Shown: positions 17,649 through 26,141, counted from the first letter of the stretch. The stretch is 64,000 bases of DNA from Diaminobutyricimonas aerilata (GCF_002797715.1 NZ_PGFF01000001.1:2565304-2629303); one strand, 5' to 3'. The notes: generated from the sequence alone by a model not told the origin. A program made the numbers and translations.

Positions 17649-18966
17649 GGATCTCTTCCCACTCGGACTGCACGCGCTTCATCGTCTCCTCGGCGGAACC
17701 ACCGTCGCCGGCGATGAGCTTCGCGAGCTCGTCGGTGAGGATCTCGGCCGCCTGCGTCGCGTTCTCCCCCGTCGGCCAGGCGAGCGTGCCCTGCAGCGTC
17801 GCGCGGTTCACCTCCTGCAGCTCCGGGTAGGCCTCGCCGTACGCGGCGCTCTCGAGCGACGACCTGCGGTTCGGGTCGATGCCGGTCTGCGGGTCCGAGA
17901 CGAGCAGCTCCTCGTTCACCTCGCTCGACGCCGCCCACTTGATGAACTCCTTGGCGAGCTCCTCCTTCTCGGTGTTCTCCGCGATCACCCACGTGAACCC
18001 GGCGACGAGGGAGGCGCGCGACTCGGTGTTGTCGCCGCCGACCGGCAGGGTGGTGACGCCCCACTTGTCCTTCACCGTGGAGTCCTCGCCGATCTGCGAT
18101 CCGACGCCGAGGTCGGTCCAGTTCTCGATGAAGGCGGCCTTGCCGGCGTACCAGGCGCCGTTGCCCTCACCGAACGCGGTCGTCGCGGGCGTCGGCACGG
18201 CCGAGTCGAGCGCGTCGACGAGCGACTGGGCCGCCGCGATCGCCTCCGGCGAGTCGATCGCGGGCTTGCCGTCGTCGTCGACGAACTCCCCGCCGAATCC
18301 GGCGAGCCGGTTCGCGTAGCTCGCCCCGAGGATGAGCGGCGACTTCTGCCCGAAGATGACGTTGCCGTACACCCCGTTGGCGGACTCGTTGCGGGTGATC
18401 GTCGCGGACTGCTCGATGTACTCGTCCCACGTCGCCGGCGGAGTGGTGAAGCCGTTCCGCGCGAGGATCTCCTTGTTGTAGAAGAGCACGTGGGTGTCGC
18501 CGTCGAACGGCAGTCCGTACCGCTGCCCGTCGACGAGCGTGTACGGGTCGTAGATCGAGGGGATGAAGTCCTCGGTGTCGATCTCGTCGTCGGACTCGAT
18601 CCAGTCGGTGAGGTCCTTGATGGCCCCGTCGGCGGCGAGGTCGCCGATCGATACGTACCAGGGCGCCGCGACGTCGATGGTGTTGGCCCCGGACTGCTGG
18701 TCGAGGGCGAGGGTGTTGCCGATCTCGTCGTAGGGCACGATGACCGGCTTGATGACGGCGCCGGTCTCCTTCTCGAACTCCTTGGCGAGGAGGTTCGCCG
18801 CCCCCTCGTGCGAGGTGATCATGAGCACGCTCAGTTCCTCGCCCGAGAAGTCCCCGTCGCCCTCGGAGGCGGACGAGCCGGAGGCGCATCCGGCGAGCAC
18901 GAAGGCGGCCGCAACGAACGCGGCGGGAAGGGCGAGTCGGCGTCGCGAGACGGCGGCGTCGGTCAT
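17641..18966 (-). CDS. ABC transporter extracellular solute-binding lipoprotein (family 1)
   Basis: 441 residues. ATG at 18966 preceded by GAGGAGG; an upstream in-frame ATG at 19011 would put extra residues before the signal peptide and is less likely. Signal peptide with lipobox LAGC, then a two-lobe family 1 binding protein (LSVLMITSHEGAANLLAKEF; DVAAPWYVSIGDLA; a long alpha/beta body ending in MKRVQSEWEEIL). First gene of the importer operon, divergent from the monooxygenase at 19209 across a 242-bp region holding a perfect palindrome. Substrate may be a sugar or an organosulfur compound. Confidence 0.85.
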   Translation of the reverse strand: MTDAAVSRRRLALPAAFVAAAFVLAGCASGSSASEGDGDFSGEELSVLMITSHEGAANLLAKEFEKETGAVIKPVIVPYDEIGNTLALDQQSGANTIDVAAPWYVSIGDLAADGAIKDLTDWIESDDEIDTEDFIPSIYDPYTLVDGQRYGLPFDGDTHVLFYNKEILARNGFTTPPATWDEYIEQSATITRNESANGVYGNVIFGQKSPLILGASYANRLAGFGGEFVDDDGKPAIDSPEAIAAAQSLVDALDSAVPTPATTAFGEGNGAWYAGKAAFIENWTDLGVGSQIGEDSTVKDKWGVTTLPVGGDNTESRASLVAGFTWVIAENTEKEELAKEFIKWAASSEVNEELLVSDPQTGIDPNRRSSLESAAYGEAYPELQEVNRATLQGTLAWPTGENATQAAEILTDELAKLIAGDGGSAEETMKRVQSEWEEILG

Positions 18967-19051
18967 GGGAGGTCCTCCTCGGGTCGGCGCTCGGGTGAAC
19001 GCGTCGCTCATGTTAGGGAGACCTCGACGGACCGCACGAGAGCGCGTGTAA

Positions 19052-19070
19052 GACGGTGCAACGCACCGTC
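19052..19070. promoter_or_regulatory. Palindromic operator candidate
   Basis: GACGGTGC-AAC-GCACCGTC: perfect 8-bp arms around a 3-bp centre, midway between the divergent importer and monooxygenase operons. Well placed to control both; no regulator gene lies in the cluster. Confidence 0.5.
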
Positions 19071-19110
19071 ATCCGGCGAAACAATCCGCGTCACACGGCC
19101 GGATGCGTTG

Positions 19111-19127
19111 TGTTGCGTCGTGTTGCG
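19111..19127 (+). promoter_or_regulatory. TGTTGCG direct repeat upstream of the monooxygenase
   Basis: TGTTGCG at 19111-19117 and again at 19121-19127 (10-bp period), about 80 bases before the start at 19209. It may be a regulator-binding site. Its period is 10, not 11, so it is not counted among the SARP-type sites. Confidence 0.3.
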
Positions 19128-19208
19128 CGGCCCCTCCCGCGGGCCCGAGAGCCGTTGTTAGTCTCCCGACCGTCGGGCCGCCACCGGCCGGGAACGAAGG
19201 GAATGCGC

Positions 19209-20633
19209 GTGAGCAAGAGGATCATCCTGAACGCGTTCGACATGAGCTGCGTCACGCACCAGGCCCCGGGTCTGTGGCGTCATCCGGAGAATCGGGCCGA
19301 CGAGTACGCGCGCCTGGAGTACTGGACGGAACTCGCGCAGCTGCTCGAGCGCGGCACCTTCGACGGGTTGTTCCTCGCCGACGTCGTCGGCGTGTACGAC
19401 GTGTACCGCGGCTCCGGCGCCGCGGCCCTGCGCGATGCGGCGCAGGTGCCGGTCGGCGATCCGCTGCTGCAGATCCCCGCGATGGCGGCGGTGACCCGGC
19501 ACCTCGGGTTCGGCGTGACGGTCGCCTCCACCTACGAGCTGCCGTACGCGCTCGCCCGCACCTTCACGACGCTCGACCACTTCACGAACGGCCGCGTCGG
19601 CTGGAACGTCGTCACGTCGTACCTCGAGAGCGCCGCCCGCAACCTCGGACTCGGCACCCAGATCAAGCACGACGACCGCTACGAGATCGCGGAGGAGTTC
19701 CTCGATGTGGTCTACAAGCTGTGGGAGGGGTCGTGGGAAGACGGCGCGGTGCGGCGCGACCGGGAGTCCGGCGTCTTCACCGATCCGGAGAAGGTGCACC
19801 CGATCGAGCACCACGGCAAGTTCTACGACGTGCCCGGCTTCCACCTCTCCGAGCCGTCGCCGCAGCGCACCCCGGTGATCTTCCAGGCCGGCGCCTCGCC
19901 GCGCGGCCGGGAGTTCGCAGCGCGTCACGGCGAGGCGATCTTCATCAACGGGCTCGTGCCCGAGGTCACCCGGCGCATCACCGACGACATCCGCGACCGC
20001 GCCGAGGCGCAGGGCCGTCCGCGCGAATCGGTCAAGATCCTCACCCTCGCGACCGTGATCGTGGCCGAGACGGATGCGGCGGCACAGGCGAAGTACGACG
20101 ACTACCGCCGCTACGTCTCACGCGAGGGCGCCCTCGCGCTCTACGGAGGATGGTCGGGCCTCGACCTGTCCACGTACGACCCGGACCAGGTGCTGCGTTA
20201 CGTCGACACGGACGCCGCCCGGTCCGCGCTGTCGATCTTCACCACGGCCGACCCGACCCGCGAGTGGACGACCGGCGACATCGCCGACTACGTCGGCATC
20301 GGCGGCATCGGTCCGGTCATCGTCGGCAGCCCGACCACGGTCGCCGACGAGCTCGAGCGCTGGGTCGAGGTGGGCGGCATCGACGGGTTCAACCTCGCCT
20401 ACGTGGTGACGCCGGGCACCTTCGAGGACTTCGTCGAACTCGCGGTACCCGAGCTGCGGCGCCGCGGACGGGTGTGGGAGGAGTACCCCGAGGGCACCTT
20501 CCGCGACCGGTTGAGCGGCAGCCCGGTCGTGCCCGAGTGGCATCCCGCCCACCGGTACCGCGGCGCGTTCGCCGACGCCCCGAGCGTCGCCGACTCCGAG
20601 GCGCCGGTCGGCGCCCCCGCCGCCGCCCACTGA
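19209..20633 (+). CDS. FMN-dependent monooxygenase, NtaA/SnaA/DszA family
   Basis: 474 residues, usual length for two-component flavin monooxygenases of the bacterial luciferase superfamily. Seen: LNAFDMSCVTHQAPGLWRHP near the N-terminus, then FDGLFLADVVGVYD, ARTFTTLDHFTNGRVGWNVVTSY and TPVIFQAGASPRGREFAARHGEAIF, all characteristic. Members use FMNH2 from a partner reductase to oxidise nitrilotriacetate, dibenzothiophene sulfone, dimethyl sulfide or similar. The GTG at 19209 is preferred over ATG at 19203 because GAAGGGA then sits at correct spacing. It heads an operon with two DszC-like flavoproteins; scavenging sulfur from organosulfur compounds is the likeliest role. No flavin reductase is present in the window. 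Confidence 0.87.
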   Translation: MSKRIILNAFDMSCVTHQAPGLWRHPENRADEYARLEYWTELAQLLERGTFDGLFLADVVGVYDVYRGSGAAALRDAAQVPVGDPLLQIPAMAAVTRHLGFGVTVASTYELPYALARTFTTLDHFTNGRVGWNVVTSYLESAARNLGLGTQIKHDDRYEIAEEFLDVVYKLWEGSWEDGAVRRDRESGVFTDPEKVHPIEHHGKFYDVPGFHLSEPSPQRTPVIFQAGASPRGREFAARHGEAIFINGLVPEVTRRITDDIRDRAEAQGRPRESVKILTLATVIVAETDAAAQAKYDDYRRYVSREGALALYGGWSGLDLSTYDPDQVLRYVDTDAARSALSIFTTADPTREWTTGDIADYVGIGGIGPVIVGSPTTVADELERWVEVGGIDGFNLAYVVTPGTFEDFVELAVPELRRRGRVWEEYPEGTFRDRLSGSPVVPEWHPAHRYRGAFADAPSVADSEAPVGAPAAAH

Positions 20634-20660
20634 GCACCGACATCTCGTCAGGAGGACGAC

Positions 20661-21893
20661 ATGACTTCCACCGCTTCCGACACCCGCGCCGCCCGCAGCC
20701 CCTGGCACGGCGAGGCGGATGCTGCCGAGCTCGAACGCTGGACGGGGGTCGCCGAGCGCGTCGCGGCCACGCTTCAGCAGGATGCGCTCGAACGCGACCG
20801 CGCCAACGCGCAGCCGTTCGGGGAGAGCCGGCTGCTCAAGGAGGCGGGGCTCACCACCCTGCTCGACCCGGCCGAGTACGGCGGGGGCGGCGCGCACTGG
20901 GAGTCCGCGTTGCTCGCGGTGCGCATCCTCGCCCGCACCGACGCGTCGATCGCGCAGCTGCTCGGCTACCACTACATCAACTCGGCGAACATCGCCCTGA
21001 TCGCCCCGGCGGACGAGCGGGAGCAGTGGTACCGGCGGTCGATCGAGGGCCGCTGGCTGTGGGGCGACTCCGTCAACCCGGTCGACCCCGACCTCGCGCT
21101 CACCCCCGACGGCGACGGGTTCCGGCTCACCGGCACGAAGCGCTTCTCCACCGGTTCCGGCGTCGGCGACGCGTTGCTCATCAACGCCGTCGTTTCGGAG
21201 GGACCGCACGCCGGCCGGTTCGCGTTCGTGGTGCTGCCGTTCGGGCACGAAGGGGTGGAACTCGTCGACGGGTGGGACTTCCTCGGCCAGCGCCTCTCGG
21301 CGAGCAACACCGTGCGCTATCACGACGTGCGCGTCGACCCGGAGCACGTGCTCGGCTTCGCGAGCGACGACCCGTTCGAGACGCTCGTCACCCCGGGCAT
21401 CCAGCTCGTCTTCGGCAACCTCTACCTCGGCATCGCCCAGGGCGCGCTCGAACAGGCGCGCCGCCTCACCAACGCCCGGCCCAACTCGTGGTTCCTGAGT
21501 CCGGCCGAGCTGTACCGCGACGACCCGTTCGTGCGCCGCCTGTACGGCGAGCTCGTCGCCCGCACCGCCGCCGTCGAGGCGCTCGCCGATCGCGCGAACC
21601 GGTCGTTCGATCGCACGATCTCGCTCGGGCACGAGCTGACCGCCGAACACCGGGCGGCCCTCGAGATCGAGATCGCGACGCTCAAGGTCGTCTCGAGCGA
21701 CACCGCGATCGACGTCGCCAACCGCGTGTTCGAGGCGACCGGATCGAGCTCGGCCGCCTCGTCGGTGGGTCTCGACCTGCACTGGCGCAACATCCGCACC
21801 CACTCGCTGCACGACCCCGTCGACTACAAGAAGCTCGAGGTGGGGGCGCATTTCCTCACCGGCGTCGTGCAGCCGATCTCGCTCTACACCTGA
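20661..21893 (+). CDS. Acyl-CoA dehydrogenase-fold flavin monooxygenase (DszC/SfnB-like)
   Basis: 410 residues. Acyl-CoA dehydrogenase fold: helical N-terminal domain with DPAEYGGGGAHWESAL, flavin loop GTKRFSTGSGVGDALLI in the middle domain, helical C-terminal domain ending LHWRNIRTHSLHDPVDYKKLEVG, the HxxxDPxxYK pattern of the DszC/SfnB branch. These use reduced flavin for S- or N-oxygenation rather than dehydrogenating CoA esters. GGAGG precedes the ATG; 27 bases separate it from the upstream monooxygenase and 16 from the next gene, so all three are co-transcribed. Confidence 0.82.
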   Translation: MTSTASDTRAARSPWHGEADAAELERWTGVAERVAATLQQDALERDRANAQPFGESRLLKEAGLTTLLDPAEYGGGGAHWESALLAVRILARTDASIAQLLGYHYINSANIALIAPADEREQWYRRSIEGRWLWGDSVNPVDPDLALTPDGDGFRLTGTKRFSTGSGVGDALLINAVVSEGPHAGRFAFVVLPFGHEGVELVDGWDFLGQRLSASNTVRYHDVRVDPEHVLGFASDDPFETLVTPGIQLVFGNLYLGIAQGALEQARRLTNARPNSWFLSPAELYRDDPFVRRLYGELVARTAAVEALADRANRSFDRTISLGHELTAEHRAALEIEIATLKVVSSDTAIDVANRVFEATGSSSAASSVGLDLHWRNIRTHSLHDPVDYKKLEVGAHFLTGVVQPISLYT

Positions 21894-21909
21894 CCGGCAG
21901 GAGACCCCG

Positions 21910-23133
21910 ATGACGCTCACCGATTCCGCTCGGCGCTCCACCCTCGACGAGGCGCGCGCCCGCTTCCGTCCGCTGTTCGACGTGTTCCGCGCCGACGCCG
22001 CCCGTCGCGACCGCGACCGCGAGCTGCCCACGGATGCGGTGCGGGCGCTCAAAGAGGCCGGATTCGGTGCGCTGCGCATCCCGGTGCACTACGGCGGCGC
22101 GGGGTTGTCGCTGACCGAGTTCACGTCGCTGCTCGTCGAGCTCGCGGAGGCCGACTCGAACCTGCCGCAGATCTTCCGCGGACACATCGCCTTCGTCGAG
22201 GAGCAGCTCTGGGCCGCCGACGAGGCCACGCGCGCGGAGTGGTTCACCCGCTTCGTGGCCGGCGAGACGGTCGGCAACGCGTGGAGCGAGACGGGCGCCG
22301 CCACCGTCGGCAGCTCCGAGACGGTGCTGCGGCGTGACGGCGACGCGTGGCGCCTCACCGGCCGCAAGTACTACACGACCGGCACGCTGTTCTCGGAGTG
22401 GGCGGAGGTGACGGCGACCACCGAGGACGGCGCACAGGTGACCGTGCTCGTCTCGACCGCGCTGCCCGAGGTGACGGTCTCCGACGACTGGGACGGTTTC
22501 GGGCAGCGGCTGACCGGCACCGGCACGGCCGTGTTCGACGGCGCCCGCGTGGAGGCCCGGCACGTCACCGCATTCGGCGACCGCTTCACGTACCAGACCG
22601 CGCTGTTCCAGCTCGTGCTGTTGAGCGTGCTCGCCGGGGTCGCGCACGCGGCGGCGCGGGACGCGGCGGACGAGCTGCGCGCCCGCAGCCGCGTGTACAG
22701 CCACGGTCTCGCCGAGCAGGCGCGCCACGACGGGCAGCTGCTCGCGGTCGTCGGCGAGGTTTCATCGGTCGCGTTCACCGCGGGTGCCGTGGTCGAGCGC
22801 GTCGCGCGCGCCCTGGAGCGCGCGGTCGACCTGGAGCGTGAACGCGGCAGCGACGAGCACCGCCGTGCCGCCGCGGAGGCGGAGATCGCCGCGGCGCAAG
22901 GTCAGGTGGTGCTGAGCGAGTCCGTTCCGCGCGCCGCGACCGTGCTCTTCAACGCCCTCGGCGCATCCGCCACGTCGGGCGCGAAGGACCTCGACCGGCA
23001 CTGGCGCAACGCCCGCACGGTCGCCTCGCACAACCCGGTGGTCTACAAGTCCCGCATCGTCGGCGACTGGGCGGTCAACGGCACGGTCCCCCCGTTCATC
23101 TGGGAGGTCGGCGCCTCGCGCGTGCAGGGCTGA
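21910..23133 (+). CDS. Acyl-CoA dehydrogenase-fold flavin monooxygenase (DszC/SfnB-like), second copy
   Basis: 407 residues, paralogue of the preceding protein with the same fold: PVHYGGAGLSLTEF, a GRKYYTTGTLFSEWAEV flavin loop and C-terminal LDRHWRNARTVASHNPVVYKSRIVGDW. The pair is not near-identical, so they probably act on different substrates or steps. Last gene of the operon; the stop is followed directly by the 23134-23533 repeat array. CAGGAGA precedes the ATG. Confidence 0.82.
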   Translation: MTLTDSARRSTLDEARARFRPLFDVFRADAARRDRDRELPTDAVRALKEAGFGALRIPVHYGGAGLSLTEFTSLLVELAEADSNLPQIFRGHIAFVEEQLWAADEATRAEWFTRFVAGETVGNAWSETGAATVGSSETVLRRDGDAWRLTGRKYYTTGTLFSEWAEVTATTEDGAQVTVLVSTALPEVTVSDDWDGFGQRLTGTGTAVFDGARVEARHVTAFGDRFTYQTALFQLVLLSVLAGVAHAAARDAADELRARSRVYSHGLAEQARHDGQLLAVVGEVSSVAFTAGAVVERVARALERAVDLERERGSDEHRRAAAEAEIAAAQGQVVLSESVPRAATVLFNALGASATSGAKDLDRHWRNARTVASHNPVVYKSRIVGDWAVNGTVPPFIWEVGASRVQG

Positions 23134-23533
23134 CCCGCTACACATCCGCGCTCGCGCGCCAGTCCACGCCCGACGCGCTACAGGATCGCCGTGCCGCGCC
23201 AGTCCGGGCGCGACCCGCTACACATTTGCGGTCGCGCGCCTGTTTCTCTTGGCGCGCCGACGCGAACTCGTAGCGCGACGGCTCACACCCGATCCGCTAC
23301 ACATCCGCGGCGGCGCGACGGCTCACACCCGACGCGCTACACATCCGCGGCTGCGCGCCTGTCCTTCCTGGCGCGCCGGCGCGAACTCGTAGCGCGACGA
23401 TGACCGCCCGATCCGCTACACATCCGCGGCGGCGCGACGGCTCACGCCCGATCCGCTACACATCCGCCGTCGCGCGCCTGTTCTTCCTGGCGCGCCGGCG
23501 CGAACTCGTAGCGCGACGGTGACCGGCCGCTAC
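23134..23533. repeat. Higher-order tandem repeat array (40 + 79 bp units)
   Basis: The anchor GCTAC recurs at 23137, 23177, 23217, 23296, 23336, 23415 and 23455: steps of 40, 40, 79, 40, 79 and 40. Together a 40-bp and a 79-bp unit make a 119-bp superunit repeated about three times (23177, 23296, 23415). The short unit carries GCTACACATCCGCGGCGGCG and the long one adds TTCCTGGCGCGCCGGCGCGA plus ACTCGTAGCGCGACG. It fills the 416-bp gap between convergent genes; no open frame or RNA gene is recognisable. Self-complementary GC-rich parts could fold. Function unknown. Confidence 0.85.
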
Positions 23534-23549
23534 CGGCCCGCGCGCTCCG

Positions 23550-23840
23550 TCAGGCCCGGCGGCGCGCCTGCACGAGCGCGACGACGCCGCCGATGACGGG
23601 GAGGCAGCCGAGGATGCGGTCGAGCCGGCGGAACCCGGGCGCGAAGACGACGATCATCACGACCGCGAGGTAGATCGCGCCGTGGGTGGGCCCGATCGCC
23701 TGCGTGACCGCGCGCACGTGCACCGTCGCGAGGTTGATGAGCAACGCAGCGAGAGTGCCGACCTCGAGCACCGACAGCACGGTGAGCGCGCGAAGCACGC
23801 CGCGACTGGGGGTGTCCGGGCGATCCGTCGCGGCGGTCAT
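23550..23840 (-). CDS. DUF3817 small membrane protein
   Basis: 96 residues with three predicted membrane segments and the family's GPTHGAIYLAVVMIV stretch (about 51-65), ending in VQARRRA. DUF3817 proteins are found across actinobacteria without known function. ATG at 23840 overlaps the stop of the upstream membrane gene by 4 bases, so it is coupled to it and belongs to the MarR operon. Confidence 0.78.
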   Translation of the reverse strand: MTAATDRPDTPSRGVLRALTVLSVLEVGTLAALLINLATVHVRAVTQAIGPTHGAIYLAVVMIVVFAPGFRRLDRILGCLPVIGGVVALVQARRRA

Positions 23841-24298
23841 CCGACGTAGTCCGATCCGGGACGCACGACCATGAGGATGACGACGGCCGCCCACATGAGG
23901 TTGAAGACGCCGGCGAGCATGCCGAGGCGGCTGATGCGCACGGGCGGCTCGGCGAGCGCGGCGGCTTGCGCGGGCACGATGCGGAAGGCGAGCAGCGCGC
24001 CCGCGAGCGCGGTGACGATCATCGCGACGGTGATCCACACCTCGCCGACGCGCCCCTGCACGAAGGCGAGCGCGAGCCCGATGATCGGCACGGCGAGCCC
24101 GAGCAGTCCGTACACGCGGGTGATGCGGTGCAGGGCGCCGGCGACGCGCGGCGAGCGCTCGCCCGCCGGGTGCCGGTCGCTCGTCGGAGCGCCCGGCGCG
24201 AGGGGAACGTAGCGGGGGAACAGGGATGCCGCGACGGCGACGGGACCCACGAAGAGGATCCCACCGAGCACGTGCGCGGCGAGGAGAAAGGCTTCCAT
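23837..24298 (-). CDS. Four-helix integral membrane protein, DUF2269-like
   Basis: 153 residues with four membrane helices; the first holds AAHVLGGILFVGPVAVAAS and a His that recurs in DUF2269-like proteins. ATG at 24298 has GAAGG at 8 bases; the GTG at 24304 is too close to it. The gene follows a MarR-type regulator with an inverted repeat in the short gap between them. Family assignment is tentative; no transport or catalytic motif is visible. Confidence 0.65.
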   Translation of the reverse strand: MEAFLLAAHVLGGILFVGPVAVAASLFPRYVPLAPGAPTSDRHPAGERSPRVAGALHRITRVYGLLGLAVPIIGLALAFVQGRVGEVWITVAMIVTALAGALLAFRIVPAQAAALAEPPVRISRLGMLAGVFNLMWAAVVILMVVRPGSDYVG

Positions 24299-24306
24299 GG
24301 CCACCC

Positions 24307-24342
24307 TTCAGTTCGGCTGATGGTTGCTTCAGCCTAACTGAA
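24307..24342. promoter_or_regulatory. Inverted repeat, probable MarR operator
   Basis: Arms TTCAGTTCGGCTGA (24307-24320) and TCAGCCTAACTGAA (24329-24342) match at 13 of 14 positions with an 8-bp centre. It lies immediately upstream of the membrane-protein start at 24298 and just after the MarR stop. A terminator is possible but the stem is AT-rich and lacks a T-run. Confidence 0.55.
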
Positions 24343-24344
24343 GG

Positions 24345-24788
24345 TCAGCGTTCCTCGAACCGCTCCCGCATCGCGCCCTCGAGCGCGTCCGCCACCGCTC
24401 GCATGGCCGGAGTTGCGAAGAGCCGCGCGTCGAGCTCGGCAAGGTCGGCCGTCACGGCGGCGAGCAGGTCGGTGCCAGCATCCGTGACCGACAGCGCGGC
24501 CGGCCTCCCGTTCGCGGACACCTCGGAACGCACCCAGCCGGCGGCGACGAGCGAGCCGATGAGGGTGTGCGTGCTCTGCACGGTGATGCCCGATCGGCGC
24601 GCGAGCTCGCTGAGCGACAGGCCCGGCGCCGACGCGATGTGCCCGAGGATGCCGTACTTGCGCACGTTCAGCCCGCGCGGCTCGAGCGCCTCGGCGAGCG
24701 CCCGCTCCACCGAGCGCGACACGGTGAGCAGCGCGATCGTCGCGTTGAACGGCGGCATCGGCCGATCGGCGGGCTGCTCGGCTTCCAT
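24345..24788 (-). CDS. MarR-family transcriptional regulator
   Basis: 147 residues, a winged-helix MarR protein: helix-turn-helix SLSELARRSGITVQSTHTLIGSL (about 58-80), wing around SANGRPAALSVTDAG. Start at ATG 24788 with AGGA upstream. The downstream membrane pair is probably its target through the inverted repeat at 24307. Ligand unknown. Confidence 0.82.
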   Translation of the reverse strand: MEAEQPADRPMPPFNATIALLTVSRSVERALAEALEPRGLNVRKYGILGHIASAPGLSLSELARRSGITVQSTHTLIGSLVAAGWVRSEVSANGRPAALSVTDAGTDLLAAVTADLAELDARLFATPAMRAVADALEGAMRERFEER

Positions 24789-24905
24789 CCCGCCATCCTG
24801 CCGCACCCCAACCGCCGACACGGTGGCGCTACAGCCGTGCGTCTCGCGCGGCGGGGAAGACTGCCGCGCGAGCGCACGACGAATCGCGCCCCGCGCGGAG
24901 CCCGC

Positions 24906-25490
24906 TCACCGGCGTCGCGCGTACTCCGAGATCACGACGCCGGAACGGAACGTCGTCGTCGACACCTCGTCGAACGCGCGCGGCGCATAGCCGCTCGCGG
25001 CGAACAGCGGGATGCCGTCGCCGAGTACCAGGGGGCTCCGCTTCAGCACGAGCCGGTCGATCTCATCGACGAGGGTCGTCGCGAGCGCGCTGCCGCCGCA
25101 CAGCCAGATGGAGCGGCCCGGTTCCGCCTTGAGCCGGCGGACCACCTCGACGGGGTTCTCGTCGGTGACGGTGAGGTTCGGCCGTTCGCCGAGGTCGTCG
25201 TGCAGGTGCGAGCGGGTGAACACCACCTGGTCGAGGTGCCGATACGGGCTCGTGAGTCCGTGGGGCAGGCCCACGGCGTAGGTGTTCCAGCCCATGACCA
25301 CGGTGTCGAACCGGCCGGCGGACTGGTCGAGGTCCATCGCCGCGGCGGCGACGGTGGGGATCGTGTCCGGAAAGCGCTCGAAGATCCCCTGCATGTGGTC
25401 GCCCTCCATCGGGAAGGCGTCGAACTGTCCGTCGGGCCCGGCGATGTAGCCGTCGAGGCTGACGGCGACGTAGTAGACGAGCTCTCGCAT
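24906..25490 (-). CDS. Dihydrofolate reductase-fold (RibD C-terminal-like) protein
   Basis: 194 residues. Begins RELVYYVAVSLDGYIAGPDG, the signature of stand-alone RibD-C/DHFR-like reductases, and contains VVMGWNTY and IWLCGGSALATTLVDEIDRLVL, the NADPH-binding part. Such proteins are common in actinobacteria and rarely have a known substrate. ATG 25490 has AGGAGTG directly upstream. Divergent from a TetR regulator with two operator-like repeats between them, so it is the probable target of that regulator. Confidence 0.83.
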   Translation of the reverse strand: MRELVYYVAVSLDGYIAGPDGQFDAFPMEGDHMQGIFERFPDTIPTVAAAAMDLDQSAGRFDTVVMGWNTYAVGLPHGLTSPYRHLDQVVFTRSHLHDDLGERPNLTVTDENPVEVVRRLKAEPGRSIWLCGGSALATTLVDEIDRLVLKRSPLVLGDGIPLFAASGYAPRAFDEVSTTTFRSGVVISEYARRR

Positions 25491-25503
25491 GACACTCCTA
25501 TTC

Positions 25504-25546
25504 ACAACGGACGTAGTGGATAGTGAGAGTACAACATCCGTAGTGG
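25504..25546. promoter_or_regulatory. Pair of TetR operator-like repeats
   Basis: ACAACGGACGTAGTGG (25504-25519) and ACAACATCCGTAGTGG (25531-25546) match at 13 of 16 positions, 27 bp apart. Each is itself an imperfect palindrome around CG. They fill the 74-bp divergent promoter region of the reductase and TetR genes. Confidence 0.6.
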
Positions 25547-25564
25547 TTCCGCTACCATCGGTTC

Positions 25565-26134
25565 ATGGCGAGGAATGAGGAACGGCGACGACTGCTGGCG
25601 GATGCCGGCCTGCGGGTGCTCGCCACGGAGGGGTCGCGCGGACTCACGCACCGGGCGCTCGACGAGGCCGCGGCGGTGCCGCCCGGCACGACGTCGAATT
25701 ACTTCCGCACTCGCCGTGCGCTCATCGACGGGCTCGTGCACCGCATCGGCGAGCGACTCGCGCCGGATCCGGATGACCTCGAGCGGCGCGCATCCGAGCC
25801 CCCCAGCCGGGCGCTGTTCGCGGAGTACGTGCGCGACATCGTGCGCCGGCTCACCACGAACCGCGAGGTGACGCTCGCCCTCTTCGAGCTGCGCCTCGAG
25901 AGCAGCCGTCGCCCCGAGGTCGCGGCGGTGCTCGGCGCGTGGCTGCGCGCCGGATTCGACGGCGACGTCGCGTTCAACGAGGCAGCGGGCCTACCCGGCG
26001 GCCGACGCGAGATCGCCCTCTTCCACTACGCGATCGACGGGCTGCTGTTCGACCGGTTGACGACGCCGCTCGACGCCGACACCTCGACCGATGAGGTCGT
26101 CGACGCCCTCGTCGCAGGACTCCTGCCCCGCTGA
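25565..26134 (+). CDS. TetR-family transcriptional regulator
   Basis: 189 residues: N-terminal helix-turn-helix (ARNEERRRLLADAGLRVLAT, then GLTHRALDEAAAVPPGTTSNYF) and helical ligand-binding domain. The TTSNYFRTRRALIDGLV stretch is the usual third helix and linker. Likely represses itself and the divergent reductase through the paired sites at 25504. Stop is followed by a nested hairpin shared with the convergent permease operon. Confidence 0.83.
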   Translation: MARNEERRRLLADAGLRVLATEGSRGLTHRALDEAAAVPPGTTSNYFRTRRALIDGLVHRIGERLAPDPDDLERRASEPPSRALFAEYVRDIVRRLTTNREVTLALFELRLESSRRPEVAAVLGAWLRAGFDGDVAFNEAAGLPGGRREIALFHYAIDGLLFDRLTTPLDADTSTDEVVDALVAGLLPR

Positions 26135-26141
26135 CCGGGCC

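Noticed and set aside
19111-19127. Fifth SARP-type site
   Set aside because: The direct repeat has a 10-bp period and a different core (TGTTGCG), and no TAnnnT box at the conserved distance.
19203-19208. ATG at 19203 as start of the FMN monooxygenase
   Set aside because: It would place the GAAGGGA ribosome site almost on top of the start codon; GTG at 19209 has normal spacing.
23134-23533. CRISPR array
   Set aside because: Unit spacing alternates 40 and 79 bp, the parts between anchors are themselves repeated rather than unique, and no cas genes are present.
24304-24304. GTG at 24304 as start of the four-helix membrane protein
   Set aside because: Only two bases from the ribosome site; ATG 24298 fits better.
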